Assembly (NCBI GenBank): GCA_907163375.1
Contig: CAJQUW010007073.1
Coordinates: 310,001 to 374,000 of the forward strand
Source of the DNA: Prostheceraeus crozeri
Taxonomy: Eukaryota > Platyhelminthes > Polycladida > Euryleptidae
DNA length: 64,000 nucleotides
Direction of reading: 5' to 3'
Position 1 is the stretch's first letter. Each line of letters starts with the position of its first letter. Positions 22,084 to 33,044 of this stretch are shown in pieces. The translations under genes were made by a program, and so were the position numbers. The notes under the pieces were generated by a model. It searched no databases. It was not told where the DNA came from and was given only the letters and a program-made list of their open reading frames with translations.

Positions 22084-24609
22084 CAGGGGTTCTCAAACTT
22101 TTTATGAGGATTACCCATTAAATTCCCAAAGACTAACAATTACCCATTTTAGTGCGACTATACTCTGCAATTCATTTTCGAAAATTAGGCTATTCTTAAC
22201 GTTTTATTACCCATCTTTATCAATAAAACGACATTATTTGGGCTACACTTTTTTATTTATCATTACCGTAAAACAAAAAAGTCGAAATAATTGTAGGATT
22301 ATACATTCATCTCCGTGTTCGTAAATACTAACAAAACAATACTTTCAAAACTAAACAAAATATCAGAGTAAACTAAACTAAATGATATTCAAAACTAAAC
22401 GAAATATCAGGGGAATCTCGTCATTTAATGAGAAGAATGCAATTGTTTTTTTGCAATTAAACGATCAATACGTGGACTAGTTTTCGAAAGTGCCAGTCTC
22501 AAGTCGGCGCCGGCTTGTAGTCGCGTGCGATACTTAGGCCTATCTTTCATGTAAAACAAGGCAGAAAAGCCCGACTCACATAAATAGGTTGTCGGGAAGG
22601 GCAGTAAAACTTTCAAAGCTCTACGAAACAGCTTTGGATAATCATTACTCGTTGATAACCAAAACGTTGGAAGATCTTGAGCAGAGAACTCTTCTTTGCT
22701 GACCTCATCAGCTCGAAGTTGGACGAATTCGTCTTTTGCATCATCACTATCCTCGATGCATGTTTCACGCGAAGCAAATGGTTGTTTAACCCAGACATCT
22801 GTGTTGCGGTGTGCCTTTGGGCAATAGCGTTCTAGTTTTCCTCGAAGCTCTTGTAAATGTTCATAAACAAGGTCGGTTGGGCATGCTACCCCCGTTGACT
22901 GGACAATCGAGTCCAACGTTGTCAGCATCGCAACATTGCCGTTGTCAATCCGCCGTATCCACAGATCCAATTGAGCACAGAAACCGTCCAACTTTGATTG
23001 GACATCCAACAAGAAGGATCCTTGTCCTTGTAACGAGATGTTCAAATTATTGAGGGCACCAAATATATCACAGAGATAAGCCAATTTGGCCAGGAAAACG
23101 TCATCCTTGAATTTCTCGGCGTCACAATGGTCTTTAGTGGCAAGAAAATCAGAGATTTCGTTCCTGAGCTCGTACACTCGTTGAACTACTCGTCCTCTCG
23201 ATAGCCATCGCACTTCAGTGTGAAGCAGAAGTCCAACATGTTCACTACCGACCTCTTCACACATTGCTCTGAAAAGCCTTGTATTTGTCGCTCTCGTCTT
23301 AATTAAGTTGATGCTTTTGATGACAGTGTCCATGACAATCTTGAGTTCATCGGGAAGAGTCTTTGATGCGATGACCTGTCGATGGATAGCACAATGAACG
23401 ACGGTTATCGAAGGATTCTTTTCTCGGACACGTGCGACGAAACCCGATCTCAGTCCAATCATGGCGGGAGCCCCGTCTGTGCATATGGCCTCGAGCTTAT
23501 TCCAGTCGAGTTGATGAGCGTCGAAATAGTTGGAAACACAGTCGAAAATGTCGTAACCAGTAGCAGTTGTTTGGAGACAAATACAAAAAAGGTATTCATC
23601 CTTGAATGTCTTATCTTTCAACACGACGTAGCGGACGAAGCACAATAGTTGTGCACAATTCGCCACATCAGTGGACTCGTCTAGTTGAATTGCAAAGTTG
23701 AACGGAGAGGATCTTATCTCACAGATTACTTGCTCTTCGACGTCACCTGCCATATCGTCAATTCGCCGTCTCATGGTATCATCGGACACTGACACCTTTG
23801 ATAGTTTCTTCGATTCTTTATCTCCACACATCCTTTCCGTCATTATCTTCGCAGCCGGCATAATAAGTTCCTCCGCCAATGTATGTGGCTTCTTTGCCTT
23901 CGCAAGAAGGTAAGCGACATCATAAGAAGCATGGACTGCATTACGATTTGTTACTGCGAAATGACCGGTCGCGTCTAGTCTTTGGTTTCGGACGATGCTT
24001 TCCTTTTTCAGAAAGAATTCTCGATCTTGATCCTTGTGCTCAGGATGTACATTGTCAAGATGGGCTCGAAGCTTTCCCGGTTTCATGTTTTCACTAGAGA
24101 GGACCTTGTGGCAAATAACACACTGCGGTTTACTAACTCCTTTATCCACAAACTCGGTAAATCCATAGTCCAAAAATTCGTCCTTGTACTTCCGCTCAGG
24201 TTGCGGTATGACTTTCTGCTTCTTTCTCGGCGGCATCGTCATACGAAGTAAAAGACAGTTTGTGGTAGCAAAAAGTCGATGCGCAGAAAACAAGAGCGGC
24301 GTACGAAATGTTGTCCTCGTTGGAGAAGTCTGTCCTGTGCACAGTGCGTGTGTAAGGAAGAAACTGACGAGCCAGTTCGTCACGTGAGATATGACATCGA
24401 CTGTCTCTACGAGTACGGAAACTGAGTTTGGCCTTGCCCTCGACCACTGAAATCGATTACCTCACGCAACATCTCACGCTATCATAGCGAATACTGTAGT
24501 GGACCTCAATCTTACTTTAACTAATTCTAGGTAGGAAATCCGTCGTTACCCATAAATTTTCTTCATTTTACCCAACTTTGGGTAATTACCCAGAGTTTGA
24601 GAACCCCTG
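22084..24609 (-). mobile_element. Complete, probably autonomous hAT transposon
   Basis: The 2526-bp element has 16-bp perfect terminal inverted repeats (caggggttctcaaact at both ends). It is flanked by a perfect 8-bp target duplication, ttttagaa, at 22076-22083 and 24610-24617. Seven ttaccca words (either strand) lie near the ends: 22111, 22140, 22207, 24546, 24568, 24579 and 24586. The last two form the palindrome tgggtaattaccca. Such subterminal repeats usually bind hAT transposase. The single large gene is uninterrupted. Perfect ends, duplication and frame argue for a recent insertion. Confidence 0.95.
22425..24242 (-). CDS. hAT transposase (BED-finger, ZBED5/SCAND3-like)
   Basis: Intact transposase, 605 aa from the ATG at 24242 (or 603 aa from the ATG at 24236, 'MPPRKKQKV'). 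The frame stays open up to an ATG at 24383, giving 652 aa; the shorter starts are preferred because the extension is hydrophobic and unlike the family. Positions in the 652-aa frame: a BED/C2H2 finger with C88, C91, H108 and H113; RNase-H-like catalytic motifs 'LDESTD' (D235) and 'CTDGAPAM' (D303); 'LLLHTEVRWLSRG' in the helical insertion; and the dimerisation region 'LLPFPTTYLCESGFSAL', whose E603 is the likely third catalytic residue. The protein would bind the element's ends in the nucleus and carry out excision and insertion. No stop or frameshift. A domesticated gene is less likely, because it sits between good terminal repeats. Confidence 0.95.
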   Translation of the reverse strand: MTMPPRKKQKVIPQPERKYKDEFLDYGFTEFVDKGVSKPQCVICHKVLSSENMKPGKLRAHLDNVHPEHKDQDREFFLKKESIVRNQRLDATGHFAVTNRNAVHASYDVAYLLAKAKKPHTLAEELIMPAAKIMTERMCGDKESKKLSKVSVSDDTMRRRIDDMAGDVEEQVICEIRSSPFNFAIQLDESTDVANCAQLLCFVRYVVLKDKTFKDEYLFCICLQTTATGYDIFDCVSNYFDAHQLDWNKLEAICTDGAPAMIGLRSGFVARVREKNPSITVVHCAIHRQVIASKTLPDELKIVMDTVIKSINLIKTRATNTRLFRAMCEEVGSEHVGLLLHTEVRWLSRGRVVQRVYELRNEISDFLATKDHCDAEKFKDDVFLAKLAYLCDIFGALNNLNISLQGQGSFLLDVQSKLDGFCAQLDLWIRRIDNGNVAMLTTLDSIVQSTGVACPTDLVYEHLQELRGKLERYCPKAHRNTDVWVKQPFASRETCIEDSDDAKDEFVQLRADEVSKEEFSAQDLPTFWLSTSNDYPKLFRRALKVLLPFPTTYLCESGFSALFYMKDRPKYRTRLQAGADLRLALSKTSPRIDRLIAKKQLHSSH

Positions 24610-24617
24610 TTTTAGAA

Positions 24618-25459
24618 CGTCTCATGGCAAGAGCTTTCGAAGTGAGCCCTTTTTTCTGTGATGTACAGGGATTTGCAAAGCTATTAGCAATGACGATAGA
24701 TGCCTTGTGGGATGTTCTATGCAAAAATAACGACATGGAAGTTACAATGATTGAGAAATTATACCCACGTGTTCCGAATATTTAAATGTTGCGCTGTTAT
24801 TTCTTATGGAGGTTACAAGAGCCTGTTATAGTTACTGGAATTAAACAAAAAGGAGCCAACGCCGTTGAGCTGCTTTTCAAGGTCAACCAAGTGACCATGG
24901 AATTGCGAATTTTCACCATTGTGTTCCTGATTAGAGCTACAAAGGAAGCCAAGGTTTTGTTGATGATTATTTCAGCTCCATACGTTGGTGCCAATGTTGA
25001 TCGATTTTGATACATCTCAACAAATTGTATATGAAGTTGTGTGAGATGTTGATTCTGGTTTGACACTTACCATTATGGATGATTGAGTCAAGTGTTACAT
25101 ATAAACGATATTAGATATTGCTTATTTGGAGTTATATTTCAACAACTGCCTGTGATGGCAATGCTTAATCGTGGCAAGGCATTGATATCAAGGATGTCAC
25201 TCTACATGTCTGCTTTCCTACATTGCCAACATCAGATTTTTAGTCAAGTGAATACACAATATCTTAAGCGAGAAGTATCGATGTTGACCTCCTCTCGTGT
25301 TTTATAATTTTGTAATCACAAGTACCTGTTGACCGGTGCCAGATTTTTATTTGGCCGACCGACTATACCTGTTTCCATGCATATTTTTTTCTTTGCAATG
25401 GAGTTTGTGTGTTGTTGGTGCTGTGTGTTTCACTCATTTTGGGTTACAGCAATTGCCGC
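24618..25459. other. Non-coding stretch
   Basis: Short open frames (24597-24785, 24786-25010) show no recognisable motif or splice context. Nothing further seen. Confidence 0.35.
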
Positions 25460-25617
25460 CATGGAGTGAGTATATAGCATATGAGCACATACATCGGATA
25501 ACATTATGTCTATGATTAGGACCGATTAGGACTATATTATTTGATTATAAAATTATTATAACATTATTATCCTAATAATGTAATCCGATGTCTATGCATG
25601 TGAGTATACACTCTATG
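25460..25617. repeat. Small palindromic element of about 158 bp
   Basis: The ends are inverted copies: catggagtgagtatata inward from 25460 and catagagtgtatact inward from 25617, continuing through 'acatcgga(t)taacattat' on both sides with few mismatches over about 45 bp. The start resembles the CATAGAG family. No convincing target duplication; a shared 'attgcc' is offset. Confidence 0.5.
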
Positions 25618-25755
25618 GTTATTGCCATGCGCATTTGCGGTTGTCTCTCTTCTGAATTACTTGCCTAAAGAGCAGTGACGCTGTTAGTGAGGTCTTCATC
25701 AAACAAAAGCAAGTTTGAGAATTATTTGCGAAAATGATACTGACAAATATGCATC

Positions 25756-25890
25756 CATAGACATCGAACATCAGCACGAGGTGCCTTAGTGCTTGCTGTT
25801 CGATGTCTCTGTGTGCATCATTCTTTATCCTTTAGAATGCATGATGGTTGGTAGGTTGGCGATGGCTTTAGTCATAGACATCGAACAACA
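25756..25890. repeat. Inverted and direct copies of 'agacatcgaaca'
   Basis: agacatcgaacatcagca near 25759 pairs imperfectly with tgctgttcgatgtct near 25794, and a third copy (catagacatcgaacaac) follows near 25874. Probably a hairpin relic plus a duplication. Confidence 0.4.
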
Positions 25891-26159
25891 ACAACTAGGC
25901 AACAACAACTGTCCGTGGCTTTAGCTATATGGATTCATATAATTCTCACCAATTTTGTGCTATTCGCAGCACATGGACATCAAACCAAATATCACTTTCT
26001 ATTGTGGCGGTATAATCGATCATCATGACCAATCAACATGATCGCGCTACGTTCACATTATATTGGGTATGTCGTGGGATGTTTAATAAAACGTTCTTAA
26101 TGTAATTTTGTGCTTTAATTTTGCTCGATTGCTCACAAAAAGCTTCTCATATACCGTTT

Positions 26160-26700
26160 TAATTAAATACAGTTTTCGCAAGCGCCGATCGATCAGCCAC
26201 AGAAGTTAGCCGTTTATCTTCCACTGAGAAGTGGATGGTCGCCCTAAAACCACTTGAATTTCAGTTGAAATCTGCTAGACTTAGAGCTCATTTACCACCA
26301 CAGCTAGTGTGACTGATTCAGTTTCCCTCTTGTCGTTTTGTATGAACTGTGACTGATTATAATTCAAAATCTGTGATAAAATCCTCACATACGCGCTTAG
26401 AATCACTCTGGTATTCAAACTGAGCATACCAGCGTCATGAAACTTCACCTGCAAATGTCAAATGTTATCAACAATGCTCCATCCTACTTTTGACTTGAAC
26501 TGAAGCATATAAGAAATTCTGTGACTGATTATAATTTTTTTCAGTTTGACTGATTATACATTTTCCAGATTATCTTTTGTGACCATTGATGGTGAAACAC
26601 TCAACCGCCTCGCAATTTCACTTTTGGTTACATTCGCATGTTGAAATAGGGTAATTATTTGCAATCTCTTCTCGTTATAACTCTCCATGTCGACGGTAAA
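26160..26700 (-). mobile_element. Tc1/mariner-superfamily remnant related to the 172-bp satellite
   Basis: This stretch combines a minus-strand transposase N-terminus (26554-26688) with three copies of gactgattata, at 26349, 26523 and 26548. The block 26300-26360 ('gtgactgattcagtttccct' followed by 'tgtgactgattataa') aligns with the 20.1-21.4 kb satellite unit. Outer ends are not resolved. The catalytic core is absent. Confidence 0.55.
26554..26688 (-). pseudogene. Transposase helix-turn-helix N-terminal fragment
   Basis: A 44-codon frame begins 'MESYNEKRLQIITLFQ' and continues 'KSEIARRLSVSPSMVTK' before stopping. This is the first DNA-binding helix-turn-helix of a Tc1/mariner/pogo-type transposase: helix, 'SEIARRLxVSxSxV' recognition helix. 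The rest of the protein is missing. It could equally be a fragment of another IS630-like family. Confidence 0.7.
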
Positions 26701-26739
26701 TGAATGTGTTCTGAAAGCAATCTATCGAAAAGCCAATAT

Positions 26740-27487
26740 TAGTCCGGGAGCCAGCGTGAAGTTGTGCAGGGAACGAGGTAGTACATAAAATTTTCACATA
26801 GCATAGTCCACCTCTAACCTACTGCAAAACTTCGCGTCTGCCGGATCAGATCATTTGCTTTTCAGAAATAGAGAGGATAACACAATCCTATGTATTTCCA
26901 ATGGTAAAATTGTGACATTTAAGGTGTTGACTCCATTTTTTCGAATTTTTGCTCATAAAAGTTACACAAATTGGTATTTTGTTGAACTGGTTATTATAGA
27001 AATCATCTACAGATCATGATCTTTCAAGTGAGCTATCATTCAGTGACAGAGGATGAAGTAAAGTGTACAAACAGACACTTTTTGTAAAAGTATATCAACA
27101 ATTTTCCTGAAATTTCTATGTTAAAATTTGCAGTTACACCAACGAAAAGTGTCTGTTTGTACACTTTACTTCATCCTCTGTCACTGAATGATAGCTCATT
27201 TGAAAGATCATGATCTGTAGATGATTTCTATAATAACCAGTTCAACAAAATGCCAATTTGTGTAACTTTTATGAGCAAAAATTCGAAAAAATGGAGTCAA
27301 CACCTTAAATGTCACAATTTTACCATTGGAAATACATAGGATTGTGTTATCCTCTCTATTTCTGAAAAGCAAATGATCTGATCCGGCAGACGCGAAGTTT
27401 TGCAGTAGGTTAGAGGTGGACTATGCTATGTGAAAATTTTATGTACTACCTCGTTCCCTGCACAACTTCACGCTGGCTCCCGGACTA
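26740..27487. mobile_element. Foldback element, 748 bp, with about 344-bp terminal inverted repeats
   Basis: The arm 26740-27083 is mirrored at 27145-27487 with only about two mismatches seen (for example caagtgagc versus catttgaaag context near 27028/27202). The spacer is 61 bp. The ends are tagtccgggagcc / ggctcccggacta. A 3-bp TAT flanks each side, which may be the target duplication but is too short to prove. There is no coding capacity. The arms' near identity implies a recent origin or gene conversion between arms. Confidence 0.9.
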
Positions 27488-28358
27488 TATCTATAAACAT
27501 TCTACATTCAAATTTGAAGGACGTCATAGACTTTTACAGCTGCAACGCATATCAAAAATTGTACTTTTCAAAACATTATTAACTTTCCAACTGGCGGTAG
27601 TGCCATGGATATTTATATGATCGCTGTATATTGTAATTTTAAATTCTTCCTGATTCTTGGAGTTAGGTAAAGGCTGATGATCAACCAGTCGGAGCGAAAA
27701 CGGTCAAAGATATGCAATAATCCATTACTAAAATGAGTTAAAAGCCTTCACTTGTGATATCAATATCGTAATGTAATACAAAACTATCGTTTCAAATTAA
27801 TTAAATTTGAAATTCTAATGAGAATAAGGAAAAATTCAAAATTTTCATACATTTTCCAACTTAATAACCAGCACTGTACACTCATAGCAGTTTTGATGAA
27901 ATTTTTTTCTTCGGATGCATAGACCTATACCTGCGATTTGCTGAACATAATTGAATTGTTTGACTGTCTATAAAATTACTTTCTGTGTTACTACTTCCTT
28001 CCCATGTACAGTGCGCGACAGCAAGTTGTAAACTTGGCATAAATCTACGGACACGTACATTTTTCAACACATTCTAAATTTTTTTGCTGTTAGGAAATAT
28101 CGACAAATGTATAATCATCTGAAAGAGAATTTTCGGATCTATCATTTGAATGTTGTTGAATTAATTGTTTTTGAAATTGGTGGTTCCTAGAGGCCCATAA
28201 ACCCGAAAGCCCCAAATTTTCTTTGACTTGTTTTGACAAGCGCATAAATCAATTTGAAACATTCTCCTTGTGATATTCAAAACCGTCACAAGATTGGCTT
28301 TCAGAAAATATATAGTTTGAAAGTGTTTTGTCGAAGTTTATAGGCAATATTTTGAAAG

Positions 28359-28552
28359 TAGTATAGATAGATAATGTGGCGATTTTTTCATTTTCAGAAT
28401 ATTTCTTCGAAGGGCCTTAAATTTACCCAACAAAAGCTGAAAACACTAGTTTTGAGGTAAATAAATGCCACCAGTTAGTTAACAGCGTTATTTCTGCTAT
28501 TATCGCAACACATTCTGAAAATGAAAAAATCGCCGCATTTTCTATATATACT
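28359..28552. repeat. Inverted repeat, about 41-bp arms
   Basis: agtatagatagataatgtgg through cattttcagaat (28359-28400) is mirrored by 28512-28552 with a few mismatches. The spacer is about 110 bp. Possibly a small MITE. Confidence 0.6.
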
Positions 28553-31333
28553 GATAAAGCATTTTTCAGACTGTAATACTGGCACATGATAATGTCAATA
28601 CAAATTTGCGCCTTCGTGAAGCTTACTACATAAAGCGATTAAGGTCCGAATTTAACAACAGGATTGAACTTGAGCAGCTTAGGGATTTCCTTTTCATTTG
28701 ATGTTAGTTGTTGTTTTGTGTGTGCGTTTTGTCAGGAGAGAGTAATCCCACCTTGCCACTGGTAAATTGTCACCCAATAAAACCAGTTTCTGTTCTATGT
28801 CTATCAGATCAAAGCTATCAAATTGCTTTAGCTACTGGTATAAGGCATCCCAGTACTATCTGTCGTCTCTATTATTTTTTACCTATTTCTATGCTTATAC
28901 ATTACTATGTTTGTATTTTCTGAGATCTTTTGAATTATGCTCTGTAAATAGATTCACTTGCGTGTAGATGATCGGCAGGTGCTGATAGAAGTATATCGCA
29001 AATATAACGCAAAATTCTGAATTTTTAACAATAGCTGGTTCCTCCCAACTCAACACAATTATGTCAAACCGAGGTATCTTCACAACAAAAATATGTGACT
29101 GTAATTTTAACAGGTCAAATTATTTCACTCTTGACCAAAGTCTCATTTCGATAGCACTTAATAAAATATTCCTGACAAATGTAATGATTCTATCCGATTA
29201 CTACTTTCATAGAACGTCTAATAAATAAGTCAATGTTCATTGTCTCTCAGAAGCACATTAGGCGCAACATTTCACTGTTTGCCCTCGAATACAAAAAATA
29301 GTTCATTGTTGGTTTCATCAGAGATTCAATTTTTGACATTCAATCGTCATGTTATTGATTTTTGTAATTAAGAATAAGAATATTGATCGTTCAATGATAT
29401 GGAGACAACGCATGGTGAAAATATATTGAATGAAGCAATACATTGTATTAAAAATTTCTTATATACTTTGGCGAAGTTCTGCTAAACACAAAAGTTGACT
29501 GAATCGTCCTGTGTGTGCAGAAGGGAAGCAAAACCAACAGCGGTTGAAAGACTTTGTGCAGCAAATACTGGCAAATTATTAATTCAGTTGTTAAAGAACT
29601 CTCTCATGGTCTCTTTATTGACCATATAAAACATGAATAAATTCAAATAATTTATGTACAAATTCTTTCGTTTCAAATAGTAGGTCATTGTAGCTTTATC
29701 CCTATCAGGACCGGGAGATTTTTAGCGTCCTAGGACCGGTGGGCTACAAAGTGCCCACCTCAAATTTTCCATGTTTCGAAATAGGATAACTACATATTTC
29801 GAGTCTCCTCCTTCGATTGGTAGTGCCTATTTTGCATGATTCGAAGACCTTCATACCAAAAATTCAAATGTGAAATTTGTATTTTCAATTTTATTCATTT
29901 TCCTTTCAATGCTTTCAAAATATCGTAAATTTGTGGCGACATAGTGGCTGAGGATTACTTAGAAGAGGTTTCCCACCGACGTCGTTTTCAAAAGTTTTTG
30001 ACAGTTCTGATATCAATAAGGATGCAATGGAAGTTATTCCATAAGAGAAACGCTCACGGTGCATTTAAAGCGAACGATTTCTTCAACTGCTACGACACCA
30101 CTACCAAGTGTTCTCCTATCTTTCCGTTTAAATTTATTTTGAATGGGAATACAACTTGGTCTTCAAAATGTTTGCAAATGAATTTCGTACAACTGAGCTA
30201 CCGGTACTTCAGCATCAAGAGCAGTCAGTAACTACAGTCGCCAAATTGCAGAATTACTTTCTACCTATTCTAAAGCGTGAAAAAGTCACATATACCTTCC
30301 CTGGAGAATGAGGGAATTCCCTTGACGCGTCCATAGCAATCAATATTTAGGAGTCCATACAAGTAATGTGCAACAACGAAATTGTAGTAGTCCTTGCCAG
30401 TGACAGATCCCAACCGCCCAATGCCAAAGTCAAAGTTCATGGAAATTCATACAATAAGATAATAATATTAATAGGAGGTCTTCATATTCAATTCGGTTGT
30501 CTGTTGCTGCTTTTTTCTTTTGATTATTATTGCTTCTTTCAATCTTAAGCTTCATCGTCTGCTATTTTTGAAATGTTAGTTTCAAACTTAGATGGCTGAG
30601 AAAAAATTTGTAATTTTGATAGCTGATGATATTTTATTCGGAAATGTCAACAAATAATCGCATTACCGACGGACGGCTACGTGTTCATTTGTGAGGAGTT
30701 CCTCGGTAAATGTGCTCAAATACGATATTACACTGATAATGTATGTGCCGTGGTCGCACATCAAAGTCTAGTTCATTAGATAATGCATTGCATGCATATA
30801 CACAGACCGTGATTCCTTCTGAAATTAGAATCGTTCTTCTCCTTTCAGAAAATATCTGCAATACTGATTTGACTTTCGAAATAAATAAAAGGATAACCCA
30901 ACAATGCCCGTAAGTCTTTTGAATATTGGCTGAAATTTTCACAATTAATAATTTCGTTCTATGTTTTATAGGTCTGCCGTAATGAGAAACATGTTTTTTT
31001 ATCGATTACAAGGCTCAAGCCATGAAATTTGACAACCTCTAGAATGAAATTGTAGTTTCGTCCAATGCACAATAATGGCAATGCGCAAAAATCGCACGCG
31101 CTGTCGTAGATATTATTTTCGATCCATGCAATTGGACTAAAATCAGTCACACGTTAAAATCTACCATGGCCTGATACCATTGACAATACCTACCATATGC
31201 ATCTTTAGCAATTTTCGTTTTTTCGATAAAAGTTGCATTAATGCTTACCAATATCCTATGTTAAAATTTCAACGACTGTTGCAACCTAAATCTTAAGGAA
31301 AAGTACCTTAAAAGTTTGGTCCTGGAATGTTAT

Positions 31334-31470
31334 CAAGTAATATCATATGTGCATTCTTGGCTAATATCTTGCATGTGCAGTAGCAACACATATTACTATG
31401 CCATATAATCCATTCTTGGCAAATGCCGCACATGTGTTTTAGCAAGTAATATCGCACTGTGCATTCATAA
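31334..31470. repeat. Degenerate tandem repeat, about 57-bp unit, 2-3 copies
   Basis: Recurrent 'catgtgcattcttggc' or 'ccattcttggcaaat' words, each followed by 'gcacatgtg'-like sequence, indicate an old tandem duplication. Confidence 0.4.
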
Positions 31471-31748
31471 AATGAATTACACTCAATTGCAGTCCCTTCT
31501 TGGATTCAATCTAGGTTTGAAAATACCTTGTCGATAGTAGATGGATGTTAAAAACCACATGCTAAGATGATTTCCGTTTTCAATAAAAATTGCAATCTTA
31601 AGTAAGCTTTTTGCTTCTCCTGAAAAGTTTGTAACACATTCAACACATATTAACCAATGACATTGAAATGACATGCGAGATATTGTCACGACGTAGTCTA
31701 ATGTTGTTATATGTTTGTATTGAAAATGGTGTTTTTCTTATATTTCAG

Positions 31749-31863
31749 CTCAGAACCAGGCGCTCCTGACAACGCCGTCGTAGAATGCTATAAAAAAGGG
31801 CTTAGAAAAGTTTTCATAGAGGATGCCATAAAAAAGATAAAACTTGTTAAAGATATCCTCTAA
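31749..31863 (+). CDS. Terminal coding exon of an unidentified gene
   Basis: A good 3' splice site (cttatatttcag, AG at 31747-31748) is followed by an open frame, in which the first C completes a codon from the previous exon. It runs to a TAA at 31861-31863. The 37 residues ('SEPGAPDNAVVECYKK', 'VFIEDAIKKIKLVKDIL') look protein-like: mixed charged and aliphatic, with an amphipathic lysine-rich C-terminal helix. An AATAAA lies 55 bp after the stop. The family is not recognised, and upstream exons could not be identified in the preceding 3 kb. The acceptor, frame, stop and poly(A) signal together make a real last exon likely. Confidence 0.6.
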
Positions 31864-31918
31864 AATGCTTCTGACTAATGAGAACAATATGTTTCACTTC
31901 ATTTAGATATTGATTATG

Positions 31919-31924
31919 AATAAA
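31919..31924 (+). promoter_or_regulatory. Poly(A) signal AATAAA of the 31749 exon
   Basis: Canonical hexamer 55 bp downstream of the stop codon. Confidence 0.55.
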
Positions 31925-33044
31925 CGTTGCTGATAGCAAGAGATGTTTTCAATTTGAGAAGGAAGATTTTGAGTCTGTATGAAACCTGTCGAATTTTTTA
32001 ACATGCTTATGTGAATAAAACATTGGTCTGTCGATTAGATTGTATATTATGAGCACATGTAGCTCGGATGCAAAATTTCATATACATGTATTTCCAATGA
32101 GAAATTTCGGCAATATGGGTGCAACACTACAAATCGGTTTTCAGATGCGTGGCAGTTTTTGTTCAGCTCTTTGCTTTGACTAACCTTTGTGTGCAATACC
32201 TTGACAAATATGTACCATTTTCATTCGGGATAAGATGTCTGTAGGTCTATATGCAAAACTTCGTTTATTTGTTTCGAGCGACGCCACTTATTTGAAAGAG
32301 CACGATCTGTGGATAAATCATGTCGAAGAAATACTTATTCGATTGTAATTTTTTATTGCTATGATATGAAGCCGAAATTTTTGTCCACAAAATTTGTTCA
32401 GTACGCTGATGATATTTATGAAATTATACCTTTTTCTCAGCATCAATCAGATAAATCTTTACTGACTGTGAAGAATGAGGTCTAAACATACAGAGATGGT
32501 CTTCTTCAAGTTTATTGCGTATAAATGAAAAGAAAATTAAAATAGTGATTTTTACCAAGAAGAACAAAAATGTCGATTGTATGCTTGAAAAGTTCTTTAA
32601 GCCACTAGATGACATGTAGTGATATGATTGAAACATTCTAATACATTGTTTGACCCTTTTCGGTCCCCTTTTCTGTCTTAATGTACAGATCACGTCAATT
32701 GTAAAGCGTGTTTTCAAACGTCCAAGTCGAGTTATATGTTTATCCGAATAAATTGTGAATTTACAAACATGTTTTTGAAAAGCGTGGAGCTGCTTATATG
32801 AAATTGATAAATGAAGTTCACAATCCTGAACATCCATAAATCCACTTATGTATTTTAGAAATAGTTGACTGTCAGTACCGTTATGTTAAACAGTAAGACG
32901 GCGAATCGGTTATGGCCGAACGCATTTCAAACCGTTTTGTAACTTTATGACTTCTATTCTTATTTCACTTGTGATGCATACTCTGATTTTTGATTATCAT
33001 TGATGAAATATGTGATTAATCATCATTTAATCTGCAGTCAATAA
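31925..33044. other. Non-coding stretch
   Basis: No gene seen. The part near 32285-32330 ('atttgaaagagcacgatctg') resembles the arm of the 26740 foldback, so a decayed relative may extend here. Confidence 0.35.

Larger units (their letters stand above)
27488..31748. other. Non-coding stretch, probably partly intron of the downstream exon
   Basis: No supported coding sequence. Contains the inverted repeat at 28359-28552 and a weak tandem repeat at 31334-31470. A possible 26-nt mini-exon near 28735-28760 (gtttttgtcag acceptor, gtaaat donor) was seen but is unprovable. Confidence 0.35.
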
